Shown here: in pieces, positions 40,480 through 50,819 of the stretch
How positions within the stretch are numbered: the first letter of the stretch is position 1
Layout: each line of letters starts with the position of its first letter
Origin: Fredinandcohnia aciditolerans
GTDB taxonomy: Bacteria; Bacillota; Bacilli; Bacillales; Bacillaceae_L
Direction: 5' to 3'
Assembly: GCA_003640645.1 (NCBI GenBank)
Contig: QGHH01000006.1
Span: 114,954-178,953, forward strand
Length of the DNA stretch: 64,000 nucleotides
Position numbers and translations under genes: made by a program
The notes under the pieces: model-generated
The model's input: the letters and a program-made list of their open reading frames with translations, nothing else
Told to the model about the DNA's origin: nothing
Databases searched by the model: none

Positions 40480-42270
40480 TCAAAAACTTCTTTCAAGCTC
40501 ATCTATCAATGAACCAACATAGGCAACTGCTTTCTTAATTGGTTCTGGTGTTGACATATCCACACCTGCAAGCTTCATCAACTCAAGTGGTTTCAGTGTT
40601 CCACCTGCTTTTAATGCAGATAACCAGCGGTCGACTGCGGGTTGGCCTTCCTCTTGAATCATTTGGGATGCAGCTGTTGAAGCAGTCAGACCTGCAGAAT
40701 ACGTATATGGATATAGACCCATGTAATAATGTGGCTGACGCATCCATGTTAAAGCAGCGAGCTCATCCATTACTACATCATCGCCCCAGAATGTCGACAG
40801 CAACTCTGTTTTTTGTTCACATAAAAGTTTTGCTGTAATTGGGGTTCCTTTATCAGCCAACTCATAGATACGACGTTGTAATTCACCTTCTAATATATGT
40901 GTAACGAAATTGTGGTAGTAGGTGCCTAATGATTGTAAAATCACCCAGCGCTTCATCCGTTCATCATTGGATTGCGAAAGAATATGTCTGCTCAACAGCA
41001 TCTCATTCATTGTTGATGGCGCCTCGATAAAGTAACGTGAAGGACGATTGTTTGAGATGCGTTGATTACGACCCGCTAGCACAAAGTGACCAGCATGTCC
41101 CAATTCATGTGCAAGAGTAAACGTATTTCGCATGGAATTATTCCATGTCATTAAAATATATGGGTGGGCTCCATACGGGCTCGAACAAAATGCACCCGAT
41201 CGTTTCCCAATATTATCTGCTAAATCGACCCAGCGATTATGAATGCCCCCCTCCATAATCTTACTATATTCCGGCCCCATAACCTGGATGGCATCAAGAA
41301 CATACTTTGAAGCCTCCTCATATGTTACTTCTGGGTCAAAGTCTGGATCAAGCGGAGCCTTTAAATCACTATAATACATTTTTTCAAGCCCTAATACGCG
41401 TTGCTTTAATTTAGCAAGGCGTCGCATATGTGGTGCTAATTCAGTTTGAATGGTATGTAACTGATTATGGTACATTTCCTTTGTAACCTGTTGTTCATCA
41501 AGTAGCATGTCCGTTACAGATTCATACCCACGTAAGCGCGCTTCAATGACTTGTTTTTTTACCTCTGTGGCTAATGTCGCAGCATAGGTATTTTTATATT
41601 TATCCAAAGTTTCAGCAAAAGCTGCAGAAGCCTTACGGCGCAATTCCGTATCAGGAGAATCCTCATATTTTGGGAATGAGTTAAAAGTAAGTGGATGTTC
41701 GATACCATTATCCGTCTTAAATGCTGAAAACTGCATATCTGAAGTTTTGCTTCTTTGGTAAATCATATATGGAGATTCCATCACCTCACCAAATGCAGCT
41801 AAAACTTCCTCAGCATCAGGGGATAGTGTATATTCCTTTGCCTCTGAGATATCCGATAACGTTTTTATGAACTCTTGTAATCCCTCTTCCTCTTTTATGT
41901 ATGATTGGATCGTTTCTGATTCTAATGCAAGTAGCTCTGACTTTATAAATGATATACTCGCACTTACACTGGAGACCAAGGATGCGGCCCTGGCAGCATT
42001 TGTTTGATAAACGGAATTCGTACCGTCAACCGACATATGTAAATCTGCATAACTCACAACACGCATAATTCTTTCCTGAAGTGCGTCATTTGCTAATAAG
42101 CAATTAAGTAAGTTCTTAGCACTCTTCCCAACAGTACCCTTAAATTGAGTTACGGTTTGGATGTCAATTTCAACAGACGAAAGCTCTCTCTCCCATGCCT
42201 CATCTGTTTCAAATAAATCTTGTAGGTTCCATGTTTGCTCAACAGGTACTTCTGAACGTAATAATGCCAT
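40480..42270 (-). CDS. pepF: Oligoendopeptidase F family M3 metallopeptidase
   Basis: This 596-residue zinc peptidase has the M3 motif HELGHAGH near residue 384, preceded by MRNTFTLA, and a downstream glutamate in FIEAPSTMNEMLL that completes the zinc site. The N-terminal helical domain (WNLQDLFETDEAWERELSSVE) is typical of PepF. It cleaves short peptides in the cytoplasm. In B. subtilis overproduction of PepF interferes with the sporulation phosphorelay through Phr peptides. GAGGGG precedes the ATG. Confidence 0.93.
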   Translation of the reverse strand: MALLRSEVPVEQTWNLQDLFETDEAWERELSSVEIDIQTVTQFKGTVGKSAKNLLNCLLANDALQERIMRVVSYADLHMSVDGTNSVYQTNAARAASLVSSVSASISFIKSELLALESETIQSYIKEEEGLQEFIKTLSDISEAKEYTLSPDAEEVLAAFGEVMESPYMIYQRSKTSDMQFSAFKTDNGIEHPLTFNSFPKYEDSPDTELRRKASAAFAETLDKYKNTYAATLATEVKKQVIEARLRGYESVTDMLLDEQQVTKEMYHNQLHTIQTELAPHMRRLAKLKQRVLGLEKMYYSDLKAPLDPDFDPEVTYEEASKYVLDAIQVMGPEYSKIMEGGIHNRWVDLADNIGKRSGAFCSSPYGAHPYILMTWNNSMRNTFTLAHELGHAGHFVLAGRNQRISNNRPSRYFIEAPSTMNEMLLSRHILSQSNDERMKRWVILQSLGTYYHNFVTHILEGELQRRIYELADKGTPITAKLLCEQKTELLSTFWGDDVVMDELAALTWMRQPHYYMGLYPYTYSAGLTASTAASQMIQEEGQPAVDRWLSALKAGGTLKPLELMKLAGVDMSTPEPIKKAVAYVGSLIDELERSF

Positions 42271-42369
42271 TTAAAATTCCCCTCTCTTGTAAAATATTTC
42301 GCAAATCGAAATATACATAAATTATATCGTACTAATTTAAAAAGTTAAAATATTTTCTAAAAAGACAAA

Positions 42370-42411
42370 CAAAAATCAAGCTTTTACCCTTATCGAAGTA
42401 GAAGCTTGATT
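42370..42411 (-). terminator. Terminator of the lsr operon
   Basis: ATCAAGCTT and AAGCTTGAT pair around an 18-nt loop and on the minus strand are followed by TTTTTG. It lies 16 bp after the lsrF stop. Confidence 0.75.
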
Positions 42412-42426
42412 TCTAATAAATTAGCA

Positions 42427-43308
42427 TTATTGATTTGTTAAATCTATGAAAAACTCATATGCTTCCTTATCCGTATATCCTTCATGCACAACCTTTCCCA
42501 CCGCCTGAATCATTTCTTCAGGGTAATCTGATTGGAAAATATTTCTTCCCATGTCAACTCCGGCCGCACCACCTTGGATAGAATTGTACGCCAACGAGAG
42601 TGCGTCTTTTTCAGGAATTTTCTTTCCACCCGCAACTACTAATGGTACAGGACAAGCAGATGCTACCTTATCAAAATCATCACAATAATAGGTTTTGACT
42701 ATTTGCACACCAAATTCTGCTAACATTCTAGTTGCTAAGAGGAAAAATTGGGTTGTACGTTCCATCTCCTTCCCGACAGCAACAACACCCATAGTTGGTA
42801 TTGAGTACCTAGTTCCTAAATTTACTGCTTTATTTAGTTGTTCAATTGTTTCCTTTTGCCCATCGGCCCCGATGAAGGTTTGGATGGCTATCGCACTTGC
42901 GTTCATTCGAATTGCATCCTCAATATCAACAACCATTGACTCGTGACTCAAGTCATCCTGCAATACACTTGAACCAGATGACGCTCGGAGCGCTATTGAT
43001 TTATTAAAAGTTGGGGGAACACTACTTCTGATTGCTCCTCTAGTCCCCATTAAGCAATCAGCGTAATTTGCTAATTTCGGAATAAGGATATCTAGTCTTT
43101 CTAAGCCTGATGTTGGTCCCATAAAATATCCATGGTCGAAAGCCAACATTACTGTCTTTTGACTTTTAGGATTAAAAATTCTGGATAATCGATCTTTCAT
43201 TCCCCAATCTAAATTAGCTGCTCCTTTCACATGAAAGTTACCATTATTGGCAAAAGGAGTTTCCTCTAGGAATTTCTTTGCAGCTTTGTTTCCAATTACA
43301 TCAGCCAT
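42427..43308 (-). CDS. lsrF: 3-hydroxy-5-phosphonooxypentane-2,4-dione thiolase (LsrF)
   Basis: This 293-residue class I aldolase-like thiolase acts late in AI-2 breakdown. It transfers an acetyl group from the phospho-AI-2 derivative to CoA. The Schiff-base lysine is probably K205 in GVQIVKTYYCDDF. MLAFDHGYFMGPTSGLE and GGKKIPEKDALSLAYNSIQGGAAGVDMGRNIFQ are family motifs. It is the last gene of the lsrACDBF operon. The isomerase gene lsrG that normally feeds it is not adjacent. Confidence 0.93.
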   Translation of the reverse strand: MADVIGNKAAKKFLEETPFANNGNFHVKGAANLDWGMKDRLSRIFNPKSQKTVMLAFDHGYFMGPTSGLERLDILIPKLANYADCLMGTRGAIRSSVPPTFNKSIALRASSGSSVLQDDLSHESMVVDIEDAIRMNASAIAIQTFIGADGQKETIEQLNKAVNLGTRYSIPTMGVVAVGKEMERTTQFFLLATRMLAEFGVQIVKTYYCDDFDKVASACPVPLVVAGGKKIPEKDALSLAYNSIQGGAAGVDMGRNIFQSDYPEEMIQAVGKVVHEGYTDKEAYEFFIDLTNQ

Positions 43309-43379
43309 GTTTTCTTCCTCTCCTTACAATGTATCTAGAATCGTATCGAAAGTAATAAGCGAAATTTTGTTATAAGGTT

Positions 43380-44465
43380 TTAGAAATCATAGTCGCCTGT
43401 ATTATCCTTTGTAAATACGATTCTTTCAGGTAATACAATAATTCCGGAATCTTCGGCCTCGTACTCATAACCTTGAACACTATTTGGCTCTACTTTTACT
43501 TCCCCTAGTTCCGGAACATCTACAGTGTCACCCACTTTTAGTTCATTTCCTTGTGCTAAATAGTATGCAATGTAAACTGCGAGAGCCCCTTGATCTTTAA
43601 CGTCCCATAAGCCATGGTTTTCGATCGTATCATTTTCAATATACTGTCTCATAGAATTTGGAGATGCAAATCCAGTAATGATTACATCTTCCTTATTTAG
43701 CCCTTTATTTTGTGCCGCTTGTGCCATTGCAGGTAAAGCAGTTGAGTCAGGACAAATAATAATATCGATGTCAGGATATGAATCTAGAATACTTTCACCC
43801 ACTTGTAGAGATTTTTGTTCATTCCCATCACCAAATTGTGTTGTTACAACTTCCCAGTTAGGATATTTTTCTTTTATATATTTATTCGCATAATCAACCC
43901 ATGAATTCTGGTCAGGCACAGTTGGACTTGAATAGAACCATGCAACCTGTTGTGCTTCATCGGGATTTTCAAGCTGACTTGCTGCCATGTCAACTAGCAT
44001 TGCACCAAGGATGTCAGGTGTACCTTGATTGATATATGCAGTTCGATATTTCGGGTCAACATCTGAATCCCAAGTAACAACTTTCATTCCTGCATCTAAT
44101 GCCTTTTGTAAAGCTTGATTTAATCCATCAGAGGTAACTGATGATATCGCAATTGCATCAGCACCACTATTGACCGCACTATTAATAATCTGCACCTGAT
44201 TTGCAACTGTACCCTCCGGTGCGCCATCATATTTCACCTTAAATCCTATCTTTTCAGCCATTTCTTGTGCACCGTCATTACCTGATTCAAAGAATGCATT
44301 CCCCGTCATTTTTGGAATAAAAACGACTTCAATGTCACTTGCATCTTTTTCTCCGCCAGAACCATTTTCTGTACTTTTGCCAGAATCTTCACCGCTACAG
44401 GCTGCTAATAACAATGTGGAAAGAGCCACTCCCGTTAATAGTTTAAAAAACTTGGATTTACGCAT
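43380..44465 (-). CDS. lsrB: Autoinducer-2 ABC transporter substrate-binding lipoprotein (LsrB)
   Basis: This 361-residue lipoprotein has lipobox LLAAC near 19-23, then a Gly/Glu-rich linker. The mature domain is a periplasmic-binding-protein type 1 fold. VVTWDSDVDPKYRTAYINQGTPDILG and IICPDSTALPAMAQA are characteristic of LsrB, which binds a cyclic AI-2 form. It starts inside the end of lsrD (8-bp overlap) with GAGGGGG upstream. The match to true AI-2 ligand residues needs an alignment. Confidence 0.9.
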   Translation of the reverse strand: MRKSKFFKLLTGVALSTLLLAACSGEDSGKSTENGSGGEKDASDIEVVFIPKMTGNAFFESGNDGAQEMAEKIGFKVKYDGAPEGTVANQVQIINSAVNSGADAIAISSVTSDGLNQALQKALDAGMKVVTWDSDVDPKYRTAYINQGTPDILGAMLVDMAASQLENPDEAQQVAWFYSSPTVPDQNSWVDYANKYIKEKYPNWEVVTTQFGDGNEQKSLQVGESILDSYPDIDIIICPDSTALPAMAQAAQNKGLNKEDVIITGFASPNSMRQYIENDTIENHGLWDVKDQGALAVYIAYYLAQGNELKVGDTVDVPELGEVKVEPNSVQGYEYEAEDSGIIVLPERIVFTKDNTGDYDF

Positions 44466-45477
44466 GTAGATTTCCCCCTCTGTCCTTTTTAATCGTTAAA
44501 ATCTTTTTTACCTTGGACTTGAACCCTGGAACACCCAAGAATGCAACCGAAGTGATTAAGAGCAATCCTGTAGCTAAGCCTATATATTGTGTTTGAACTC
44601 CTCCCATTTGCAATCCTAGCTTTAAGAAACCAACAACTATGCTTGCAAGTGCAGTGCCGATAACACCCCCTTTACCTCCAGTTATTAATGTTCCTCCTAG
44701 GACAACAGCTGTTAAAATTGGCATTAAATACTCCGCACCAAAATCGGCTCGAGAACTTCCCAAATACGATGTTAAAATTACACCTACAACACCTGCGCTT
44801 AACCCTGATAAAATATAAGTACTTGTAATAATCTTCCTAGTATTAATACCTGAGTAATCCGCTGCGTTCTGATTAATCCCAGTTAAATAGATATATCGCC
44901 CATATCTCGTTCTATGAAGTAGAGTATAGGCAATCACTAGTATTACAAGAAAGAGGATTACGGAATGTGGTATTCCAAGAATTTTTCCATTTGCTAGATT
45001 TATAAACTCTTGCGAAAATCCAGAAATCCCCTCATATGTGCTTGTTCCTGATAAACCAACTAATACAATTGCAATTCCACTATATAAAAGCATCCCACCT
45101 AGCGTTATAACCATGGCCTGAACTTTGGCATATGCGATAAGTACTCCATTCAGCAGACCACAGAGTCCTCCAACTAGTACTGCTAAAAGGGCGGCAATCC
45201 AAATATTCATTCCAACAAATTGCGCTAGCATACCCGTTATTACAGAAGTTAGCGCGATAATAGATCCCCCTGAAATATCGATACCACCTGTAATAACGAC
45301 AAATGTCACAAAAAAAGCAATGATGGCAATTCCCACAAAGTCATTAAAACTATTTAAAAGAACATTTAGATTCCAGAACCTCGGGTTAATTAAACCAAAG
45401 ATAATAATTTCACCAACTAACGTTAGTAAAAGGATCAAATTCCACTTCGGTATTTTTTTCAGCATCCCAGACTTCAC
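44458..45477 (-). CDS. lsrD: Autoinducer-2 ABC transporter permease (LsrD)
   Basis: This 339-residue permease of the ribose/AI-2 type has about ten hydrophobic segments. FVVITGGIDISGGSIIALTSVITGM and AVVLGGTLITGGKGGVIGTALAS are family signatures. Start is GTG at 45477, overlapping the lsrC stop by 4 bp, with AAGGAGG just before. It pairs with LsrC in the membrane. Confidence 0.9.
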   Translation of the reverse strand: MKSGMLKKIPKWNLILLLTLVGEIIIFGLINPRFWNLNVLLNSFNDFVGIAIIAFFVTFVVITGGIDISGGSIIALTSVITGMLAQFVGMNIWIAALLAVLVGGLCGLLNGVLIAYAKVQAMVITLGGMLLYSGIAIVLVGLSGTSTYEGISGFSQEFINLANGKILGIPHSVILFLVILVIAYTLLHRTRYGRYIYLTGINQNAADYSGINTRKIITSTYILSGLSAGVVGVILTSYLGSSRADFGAEYLMPILTAVVLGGTLITGGKGGVIGTALASIVVGFLKLGLQMGGVQTQYIGLATGLLLITSVAFLGVPGFKSKVKKILTIKKDRGGNLHA

Positions 45478-46475
45478 ACCTCCTCCTTGAAAGTTAGCAC
45501 TCTAGCATTTAACCTTTCCTTTTTCGCCTTCTTATTGGCTCTACGGAAAATGAGTACATCAACTACGACAATAATGATCAATAGAGACCCTGAGATAGTG
45601 GCATTCCAAAATGCTGGAACTTTTAAGAATACTAAAGCCGAATTAATTGAACTCATAATAATGGCTCCAATCGCCGCACCAATGACAGAGCCTATGCCCC
45701 CGCTTAAGGAGACTCCTCCAAGAACAGCAGCTGCGATTACCGTCATCTCTATGCCTAATCCCGCAGTGGTTGAAATAAAACCAACCTGACTTGCAAAGAT
45801 GAGTCCGGCTAAACTAGCTGAGATTCCGCAAATGACAAATGATATGATTTTATACCTTATTACGGGTATTCCCATTAATATAGCTCCATCCTCATTATCA
45901 CCAATAGCCGAGAAGTACCTCCCTTTCCTACTATTTGACAAGTAAAGATGTAAGATAATAACGGCTGTAATCACAATAATTCCTAATAGATTCATTCCCA
46001 GTAGATTAATCTGTGAGATCTGTTTGAAATTTGCAGGAAGATTTTCAATCCATTTACCATCTGTGTAAATTACTTGTACAACCCGTACAATTTCCAACAT
46101 ACCTAGAGTCATAATGAATGAAGATATTTTTAGTTTTGTAACCCCTATTCCATTGACTAATCCGATCAAAGACCCAATGGCAATCGCTACAATAATCGCT
46201 AGGAAGATGCTTCCTCCATCCCTTACAATGACACCACTTACTGCAGCGCTAAGACCCAGAGTACCTCCAACAGAGATATCAATTTCTCCTGTCAATAGAA
46301 CGAAAGTCAATCCAACAGCAAGGACTATATATAGCAAACTATTTTTCACGGAATTTAGTATATTTTCCAGAGCAAGAAAGTCAGAGTTAACTATACCTAC
46401 CAGCAAAAAAATAATAATCAAGAAGATAATGGTTCTAAATTCCCTATGCTTCATTAGGGTGGTGATTTTAGACAT
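45474..46475 (-). CDS. lsrC: Autoinducer-2 ABC transporter permease (LsrC)
   Basis: This 333-residue permease of the ribose/AI-2 type has FVLLTGEIDISVGGTLGLSAAVSGV and AAVLGGVSLSGGIGSVIGAAIGA. I start it at ATG 46475 (MSKITTLMKHREF). The ATG overlaps the lsrA stop by eight bases and AAGGAAG lies a little upstream. The longer frame lies within lsrA. Confidence 0.9.
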   Translation of the reverse strand: MSKITTLMKHREFRTIIFLIIIFLLVGIVNSDFLALENILNSVKNSLLYIVLAVGLTFVLLTGEIDISVGGTLGLSAAVSGVIVRDGGSIFLAIIVAIAIGSLIGLVNGIGVTKLKISSFIMTLGMLEIVRVVQVIYTDGKWIENLPANFKQISQINLLGMNLLGIIVITAVIILHLYLSNSRKGRYFSAIGDNEDGAILMGIPVIRYKIISFVICGISASLAGLIFASQVGFISTTAGLGIEMTVIAAAVLGGVSLSGGIGSVIGAAIGAIIMSSINSALVFLKVPAFWNATISGSLLIIIVVVDVLIFRRANKKAKKERLNARVLTFKEEV

Positions 46476-47976
46476 GCCTATCACTTCTTCCTTTATATGT
46501 TCCAAATGCAGCACTCATCACATTTGTTGCATTAATCTCATCAAATCCAAGACAGTCCTCACAAGTACCACGATAAATGGCATATATTCGATCACTAATT
46601 CTTTCAATCTCTTCTAAATCTGAAGAGACCAATAAAATCGAATATCCTTGTTCTTTTAGTTGAGTGATAATCGAGTAAATATCACTTCTCGCTGCTGCAT
46701 CAATTCCCCTGGTAGGTTCATCCATTATGATAAGCTGTGGATTCGTTGATAAAATCCTGGCTATGATTACTTTTTGTTGATTTCCGCCAGACAATGATTT
46801 AATTTCTTCATTTTGGCTACTTATTTTAATGCTTAACTTTTTAACGTATTCATTTGTAATTGCTTTTTCCAAATTTTTATTTAAGAAAAATCCCTGATTT
46901 TTGATTACCTGTGCAGTGATATTACTACTTACCGAACTAATTGAAAAAGTTCCGTTTAAAAACCGGTCCTCCGGAATATAGGCTAAGCCACTTTCAATTG
47001 TTTCGTTTGCTGGTAAGTCGGTAATATCCTTTCCATTCAAATAAACTTTCCCGCTAGTTATTTTATTAATTCCATATATAGCCTCTGCAATTTCAGTTCT
47101 ACCTGCCCCAACGAGTCCCGCAAGACCGACTACCTCTCCCTTATAAACATCGAAGCTTATATTTTTAAAACCATCACCAAAAATATTTTGAACCTTTAGG
47201 ATCGGCTCTTCTTTCTCACGACTTGTGAACCTTTTTCTAAATTCTTCTTTACCATTTCGTTCGCTTTCTTCTGGTAACAATCCATTAATTAACATTTCTT
47301 TTGTAAAGTCATGGATTTCTCCTTTTAACGTCACTTTACCGTCTCGAAGAATGACAGCATGTGTCGATATCTGAAAAACCTCATCAAGTCTATGAGTGAT
47401 ATAAAAAACTCCTACACCATCGGCCTTTAACTTCTCAATTAGCTTAAATAAGCTTTTAGTCTCTGCAAATGTTAGAGAAGAAGTTGGTTCATCTAAAATA
47501 AGAATCTTCGCATTCCTTAGCAGACCTTTTATGATTTCTACTTGTTGCTGCTCAGCAATTGACAATGAATTTGCAAATCTATTCAAATCAAGATCCCAGC
47601 CTAGTTGGTGAATTAATTTCTTTGCCTGCTCCCTTACCACTTGTTTTTTCCTATTTAACCCAATTGTGAGATTTTGCTCAACTGACATATTTGGAAATAA
47701 TAAAGGTTCTTGTGGCACCAAATAGATTCCTTTTTCGTGTGCAATAGAGGGATTAAACTGGTTCACCCTCTCACCATTTACCTCTATACTTCCACTATCC
47801 GCTTTATAAACTCCTGTAAGAATCTTCATCAGTGTACTCTTTCCAGCACCATTTCCACCGATAATCGAGATTACTTCAGATTCATAAATTTCTAGAGAGA
47901 CACCCTTAAGGACTTCATTTTGGTTAAAAGTCTTATAGATATTATCTAGCCTTACCAGCCTTTTTTTCACTTCCAT
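46468..47976 (-). CDS. lsrA: Autoinducer-2 ABC transporter ATP-binding protein (LsrA)
   Basis: This 502-residue ATPase has two nucleotide-binding domains, as in RbsA-type sugar importers. Domain one has GGNGAGKST near 35-43, LSIAEQQQVEIIKGL and ILDEPTSSLTF. Domain two has GLVGAGRTE, LSGGNQQKVIIARIL and IMDEPTRGIDAAAR. GGGGGG precedes the ATG. It is the first gene of lsrACDBF, and a cre site lies 35 bp upstream of its start. Confidence 0.93.
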   Translation of the reverse strand: MEVKKRLVRLDNIYKTFNQNEVLKGVSLEIYESEVISIIGGNGAGKSTLMKILTGVYKADSGSIEVNGERVNQFNPSIAHEKGIYLVPQEPLLFPNMSVEQNLTIGLNRKKQVVREQAKKLIHQLGWDLDLNRFANSLSIAEQQQVEIIKGLLRNAKILILDEPTSSLTFAETKSLFKLIEKLKADGVGVFYITHRLDEVFQISTHAVILRDGKVTLKGEIHDFTKEMLINGLLPEESERNGKEEFRKRFTSREKEEPILKVQNIFGDGFKNISFDVYKGEVVGLAGLVGAGRTEIAEAIYGINKITSGKVYLNGKDITDLPANETIESGLAYIPEDRFLNGTFSISSVSSNITAQVIKNQGFFLNKNLEKAITNEYVKKLSIKISSQNEEIKSLSGGNQQKVIIARILSTNPQLIIMDEPTRGIDAAARSDIYSIITQLKEQGYSILLVSSDLEEIERISDRIYAIYRGTCEDCLGFDEINATNVMSAAFGTYKGRSDRHV

Positions 47977-48286
47977 AAAAAACCCCCCATACCTACAAAT
48001 CTCTCTATTTTTGTAATCGCTTTCTTTTGATGGTTTTAGATTGGTTTTAAAACATTTTATTAAGGCAGAATAAAATTATTCATTTTCATAATTATTAAAA
48101 TTTTATAGACCATAGAACTTTTATATTACATATATATTCCCAGGCCCGAGATTATTCGCATAATAATAAAAGGATTTTTCTGTAAATGGTTTTTGGTGAT
48201 GGGATGTTATGTTTGTATCATTTTTGAACATTTGTTGGCATATGAATAAATTGTATTAACCAAAAATATAGCTAAGAAGAGTGATT
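47977..48286. other. Divergent regulatory region lsrA / lsrR
   Basis: This 310-bp AT-rich spacer must hold the two divergent promoters and LsrR operators. Apart from the cre site I can name only AT-rich tracts. No palindrome stands out enough to call an LsrR box. No gene is present. Confidence 0.6.
48011..48025. promoter_or_regulatory. CcpA cre site upstream of lsrA
   Basis: TTGTAATCGCTTTCT fits the full cre consensus WTGNAANCGNWNNCW. It lies 35 bp from the lsrA start in the untranslated leader or over the promoter. It suggests carbon catabolite repression of AI-2 uptake, the Bacillus counterpart of cAMP-CRP control of lsr in E. coli. Confidence 0.75.
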
Positions 48287-49207
48287 ATGATGAACTATGA
48301 AAATGACTTAATCGTAAAAATTGCGTGGCAATATTATATTGAAGGATTAACGCAGAATGAGATATCAGAATCTCTTAATTTATCAAGAATGAAGGTTATT
48401 AAATACCTTGAAAAAGCAAAAACAAACAATGTGATCCAATTTAAAATCAACCTGGAAGAAATTGAGAATCTTAGTCTCCAAAATAAGATTAAGAAAAAAT
48501 ATAATCTAAAGGATATCATCATTGTACCTACTTCAAATCAAAAGAATGTTGAAAGTTTAACGATTGCTGCTGCCCAGTATATTGAAGATCGAATTACAAG
48601 TGATACGATGTTAAGCATTGGTTACGGAGAAGCTGTATCTAGAACTTTAGGACATTTGCGTATCTCAACAAAATACAAAGTGACATTTGTTTCACTTTCT
48701 GGCGGTGTAAAGTTCTACATGCCTACCGCTATCGATACGAGATCAGACTATTATACGAACCCTAACTACAATCATTACATTGTTCCTTCCCCCTTAATCA
48801 TTTCCTCTAAAAATATTGCAGAGCATTTACGAAAGGAACAATCAGTAAGCAAAATATTAGATATGATACCATATACGAATTTAACAGTAATCGGAATAGG
48901 CGCTCTGAATGATCGAGCCACCTTAATTAAAGAAAGCTATTTCAATACAAATGACTTTGAAATATTAAAGTCAAAGGGGGCAGTTGGCGATTTATTATGC
49001 CAGTTTTACGATATCAATGGCAATGTTTTAGATTTAGATTTTCATAAACAACTTATTAGTACTGAAATTGACGTACTAAAATCCCTTAATCATGTAGTAG
49101 CTGTTGCTGGCGGCCTTGAAAAAAAGGATGCAATAATTGGTGCACTTAAGGGGGGATATGTTGATGTATTAATTACTGATGAATCAGTTGCCCAAGGATT
49201 GATATAA
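48287..49207 (+). CDS. lsrR: SorC/DeoR-type transcriptional regulator (LsrR)
   Basis: This 306-residue protein has an N-terminal helix-turn-helix (IAWQYYIEGLTQNEISESLNLSRMKVIKYLEKAK) and a SorC sugar-phosphate-binding domain with SIGYGEAVSRTLGHL and the closing VAGGLEKKDAIIGALKGGYVDVLITDE. Phospho-AI-2 is the known inducer of LsrR. AAGAAGAG lies before tandem ATGs at 48287 and 48290. It is divergent from lsrACDBF and is followed by lsrK. Confidence 0.92.
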   Translation: MMNYENDLIVKIAWQYYIEGLTQNEISESLNLSRMKVIKYLEKAKTNNVIQFKINLEEIENLSLQNKIKKKYNLKDIIIVPTSNQKNVESLTIAAAQYIEDRITSDTMLSIGYGEAVSRTLGHLRISTKYKVTFVSLSGGVKFYMPTAIDTRSDYYTNPNYNHYIVPSPLIISSKNIAEHLRKEQSVSKILDMIPYTNLTVIGIGALNDRATLIKESYFNTNDFEILKSKGAVGDLLCQFYDINGNVLDLDFHKQLISTEIDVLKSLNHVVAVAGGLEKKDAIIGALKGGYVDVLITDESVAQGLI

Positions 49208-49247
49208 AGAGTGAACACTATCTTTTTTTGATAAGGGGGAAATAGGA

Positions 49248-50816
49248 ATGAAGGGGAAATTCCTAATGGCTATCGATGCTGGAACTGGCAGTGTGAGAGT
49301 CATCTTATTTGACACAACTGGCCAAGAAGTATGCGTTTCACAGGCTGAATGGACACATCATGAAGATAAAAGATATCCAGGCTCTATGGATTTTGATATC
49401 AATAGAAATATCAGTATCATTACTGACCTCATCAAAGAAACGATCGACAAAAGCAAAGTAGACCCACGTGATATACTAGCCATTTCTACGACTAGTATGA
49501 GAGAAGCCATCGTTTTATATGATGACAAGGGCAAGGAAATATGGGCATGCGCGAATGTTGATTCACGTTCTAACGATGAAGTTGCAAATCTATATAGCCA
49601 GAACGATTCACTAGAAGCTGAGATTTATAAACTCTCTGGTCAGACGTTTTCCTTAGGTGCCATCCCTAGAATACTTTGGGTTAAAAATAACCTCCCTGAC
49701 ACATACGAAAAGATAAAATACGTAACGATGCTTAATGACTGGATAACCTATCGTCTCACAGATATTATCTCAGTCGAGCCTTCAAACGGCTGTACTACTG
49801 GGCTCTTTGATTTAAAAAGCAGGTTATGGGATCCAAGTATCGCCCAAAAAGTAAACCTGAGAAATGATATTTACCCAATCGTATATGAAAGTGGTACGGT
49901 AATTGGAAACGTAACGAATAAAATGGCAACGCTTACAGGGTTAAACCCTCAAACAATTGTTGTTGCTGGAGGTGGAGATGCGCAGCTTGGTTGTATTGGC
50001 GTAGGTGTTATTAAAGAAGGCGATGCTGCTATTTTTGGAGGAAGCTTCTGGCAATACGAATATACGACAAATCATGTTGAAATCGATGATGAATGCCGGG
50101 TACGAATTAATTGCCATGCTGCACCTAATACTTGGCAATACGAAGCAATTGCCTTTTTTCCAGGCTTAGTGATGAGATGGTTTAGAGATAGTTTTTGTGA
50201 GCTTGAAAAGGGCATTCAAGATAAAACCGGAGAAAGTATTTATGTTCAAATGGAAAAACGAGCACAAAACATTCCTGCCGGAAGCTTTGGGTTGCTATGC
50301 ACTTTTTCAGATCAAATGAACTATAAATCTTGGAAGCATGCCGCCCCTGGTTTTATTAATTTTAAACTTGATTCTCAGAAGTATAACAAAGCAAGCTTTT
50401 ATAGATCTATTATGGAAAATGCAGCTTTTGTAACAAAGGGGAATATCGAATTGGTTAATGCTATAACAAATACTTCCCCTGAACTGATTATTTTTGCGGG
50501 TGGAGCTTCGAAAAGTGAGTTGTGGTGTCAGATAGTTTCCGATGTCCTTAATACGCCTATAAAAGTTCCAGTTGTAAAGGAATCGACTGCCCTAGGTGCC
50601 GCTATTTGTGCAGGTGTGGGCGCAAAGGTTTATGACGATTTTAATGATGCTATAGCAAAAGTCATTCATTTCGAAAGAACCTATTTACCAAATCAAGCAA
50701 ATCGGGAAGTTTATGATGAGTTATACAGTAAGTGGAAGGACATATACAAACATCAACTTGAATTAGCAGATAGTGGTTTAACTGAGCATATGTGGATAGC
50801 ACCTGGAATCAAATGA
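49248..50816 (+). CDS. lsrK: Autoinducer-2 kinase (LsrK)
   Basis: This 522-residue FGGY-family kinase phosphorylates AI-2 (DPD) after uptake. The N-terminal ATPase fold has MAIDAGTGSVRVILFDTTGQE. ISTTSMREAIVLYDDKGKEIWACANVDSR contains the substrate-side region. VVAGGGDAQLGCIGVGVIKEGDAAIFGG and FAGGASKSELWCQIVSDVLNTP belong to the second domain. GGGGGA precedes the ATG. It lies 40 bp after lsrR, probably in one operon. Confidence 0.93.
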   Translation: MKGKFLMAIDAGTGSVRVILFDTTGQEVCVSQAEWTHHEDKRYPGSMDFDINRNISIITDLIKETIDKSKVDPRDILAISTTSMREAIVLYDDKGKEIWACANVDSRSNDEVANLYSQNDSLEAEIYKLSGQTFSLGAIPRILWVKNNLPDTYEKIKYVTMLNDWITYRLTDIISVEPSNGCTTGLFDLKSRLWDPSIAQKVNLRNDIYPIVYESGTVIGNVTNKMATLTGLNPQTIVVAGGGDAQLGCIGVGVIKEGDAAIFGGSFWQYEYTTNHVEIDDECRVRINCHAAPNTWQYEAIAFFPGLVMRWFRDSFCELEKGIQDKTGESIYVQMEKRAQNIPAGSFGLLCTFSDQMNYKSWKHAAPGFINFKLDSQKYNKASFYRSIMENAAFVTKGNIELVNAITNTSPELIIFAGGASKSELWCQIVSDVLNTPIKVPVVKESTALGAAICAGVGAKVYDDFNDAIAKVIHFERTYLPNQANREVYDELYSKWKDIYKHQLELADSGLTEHMWIAPGIK

Positions 50817-50819
50817 GCC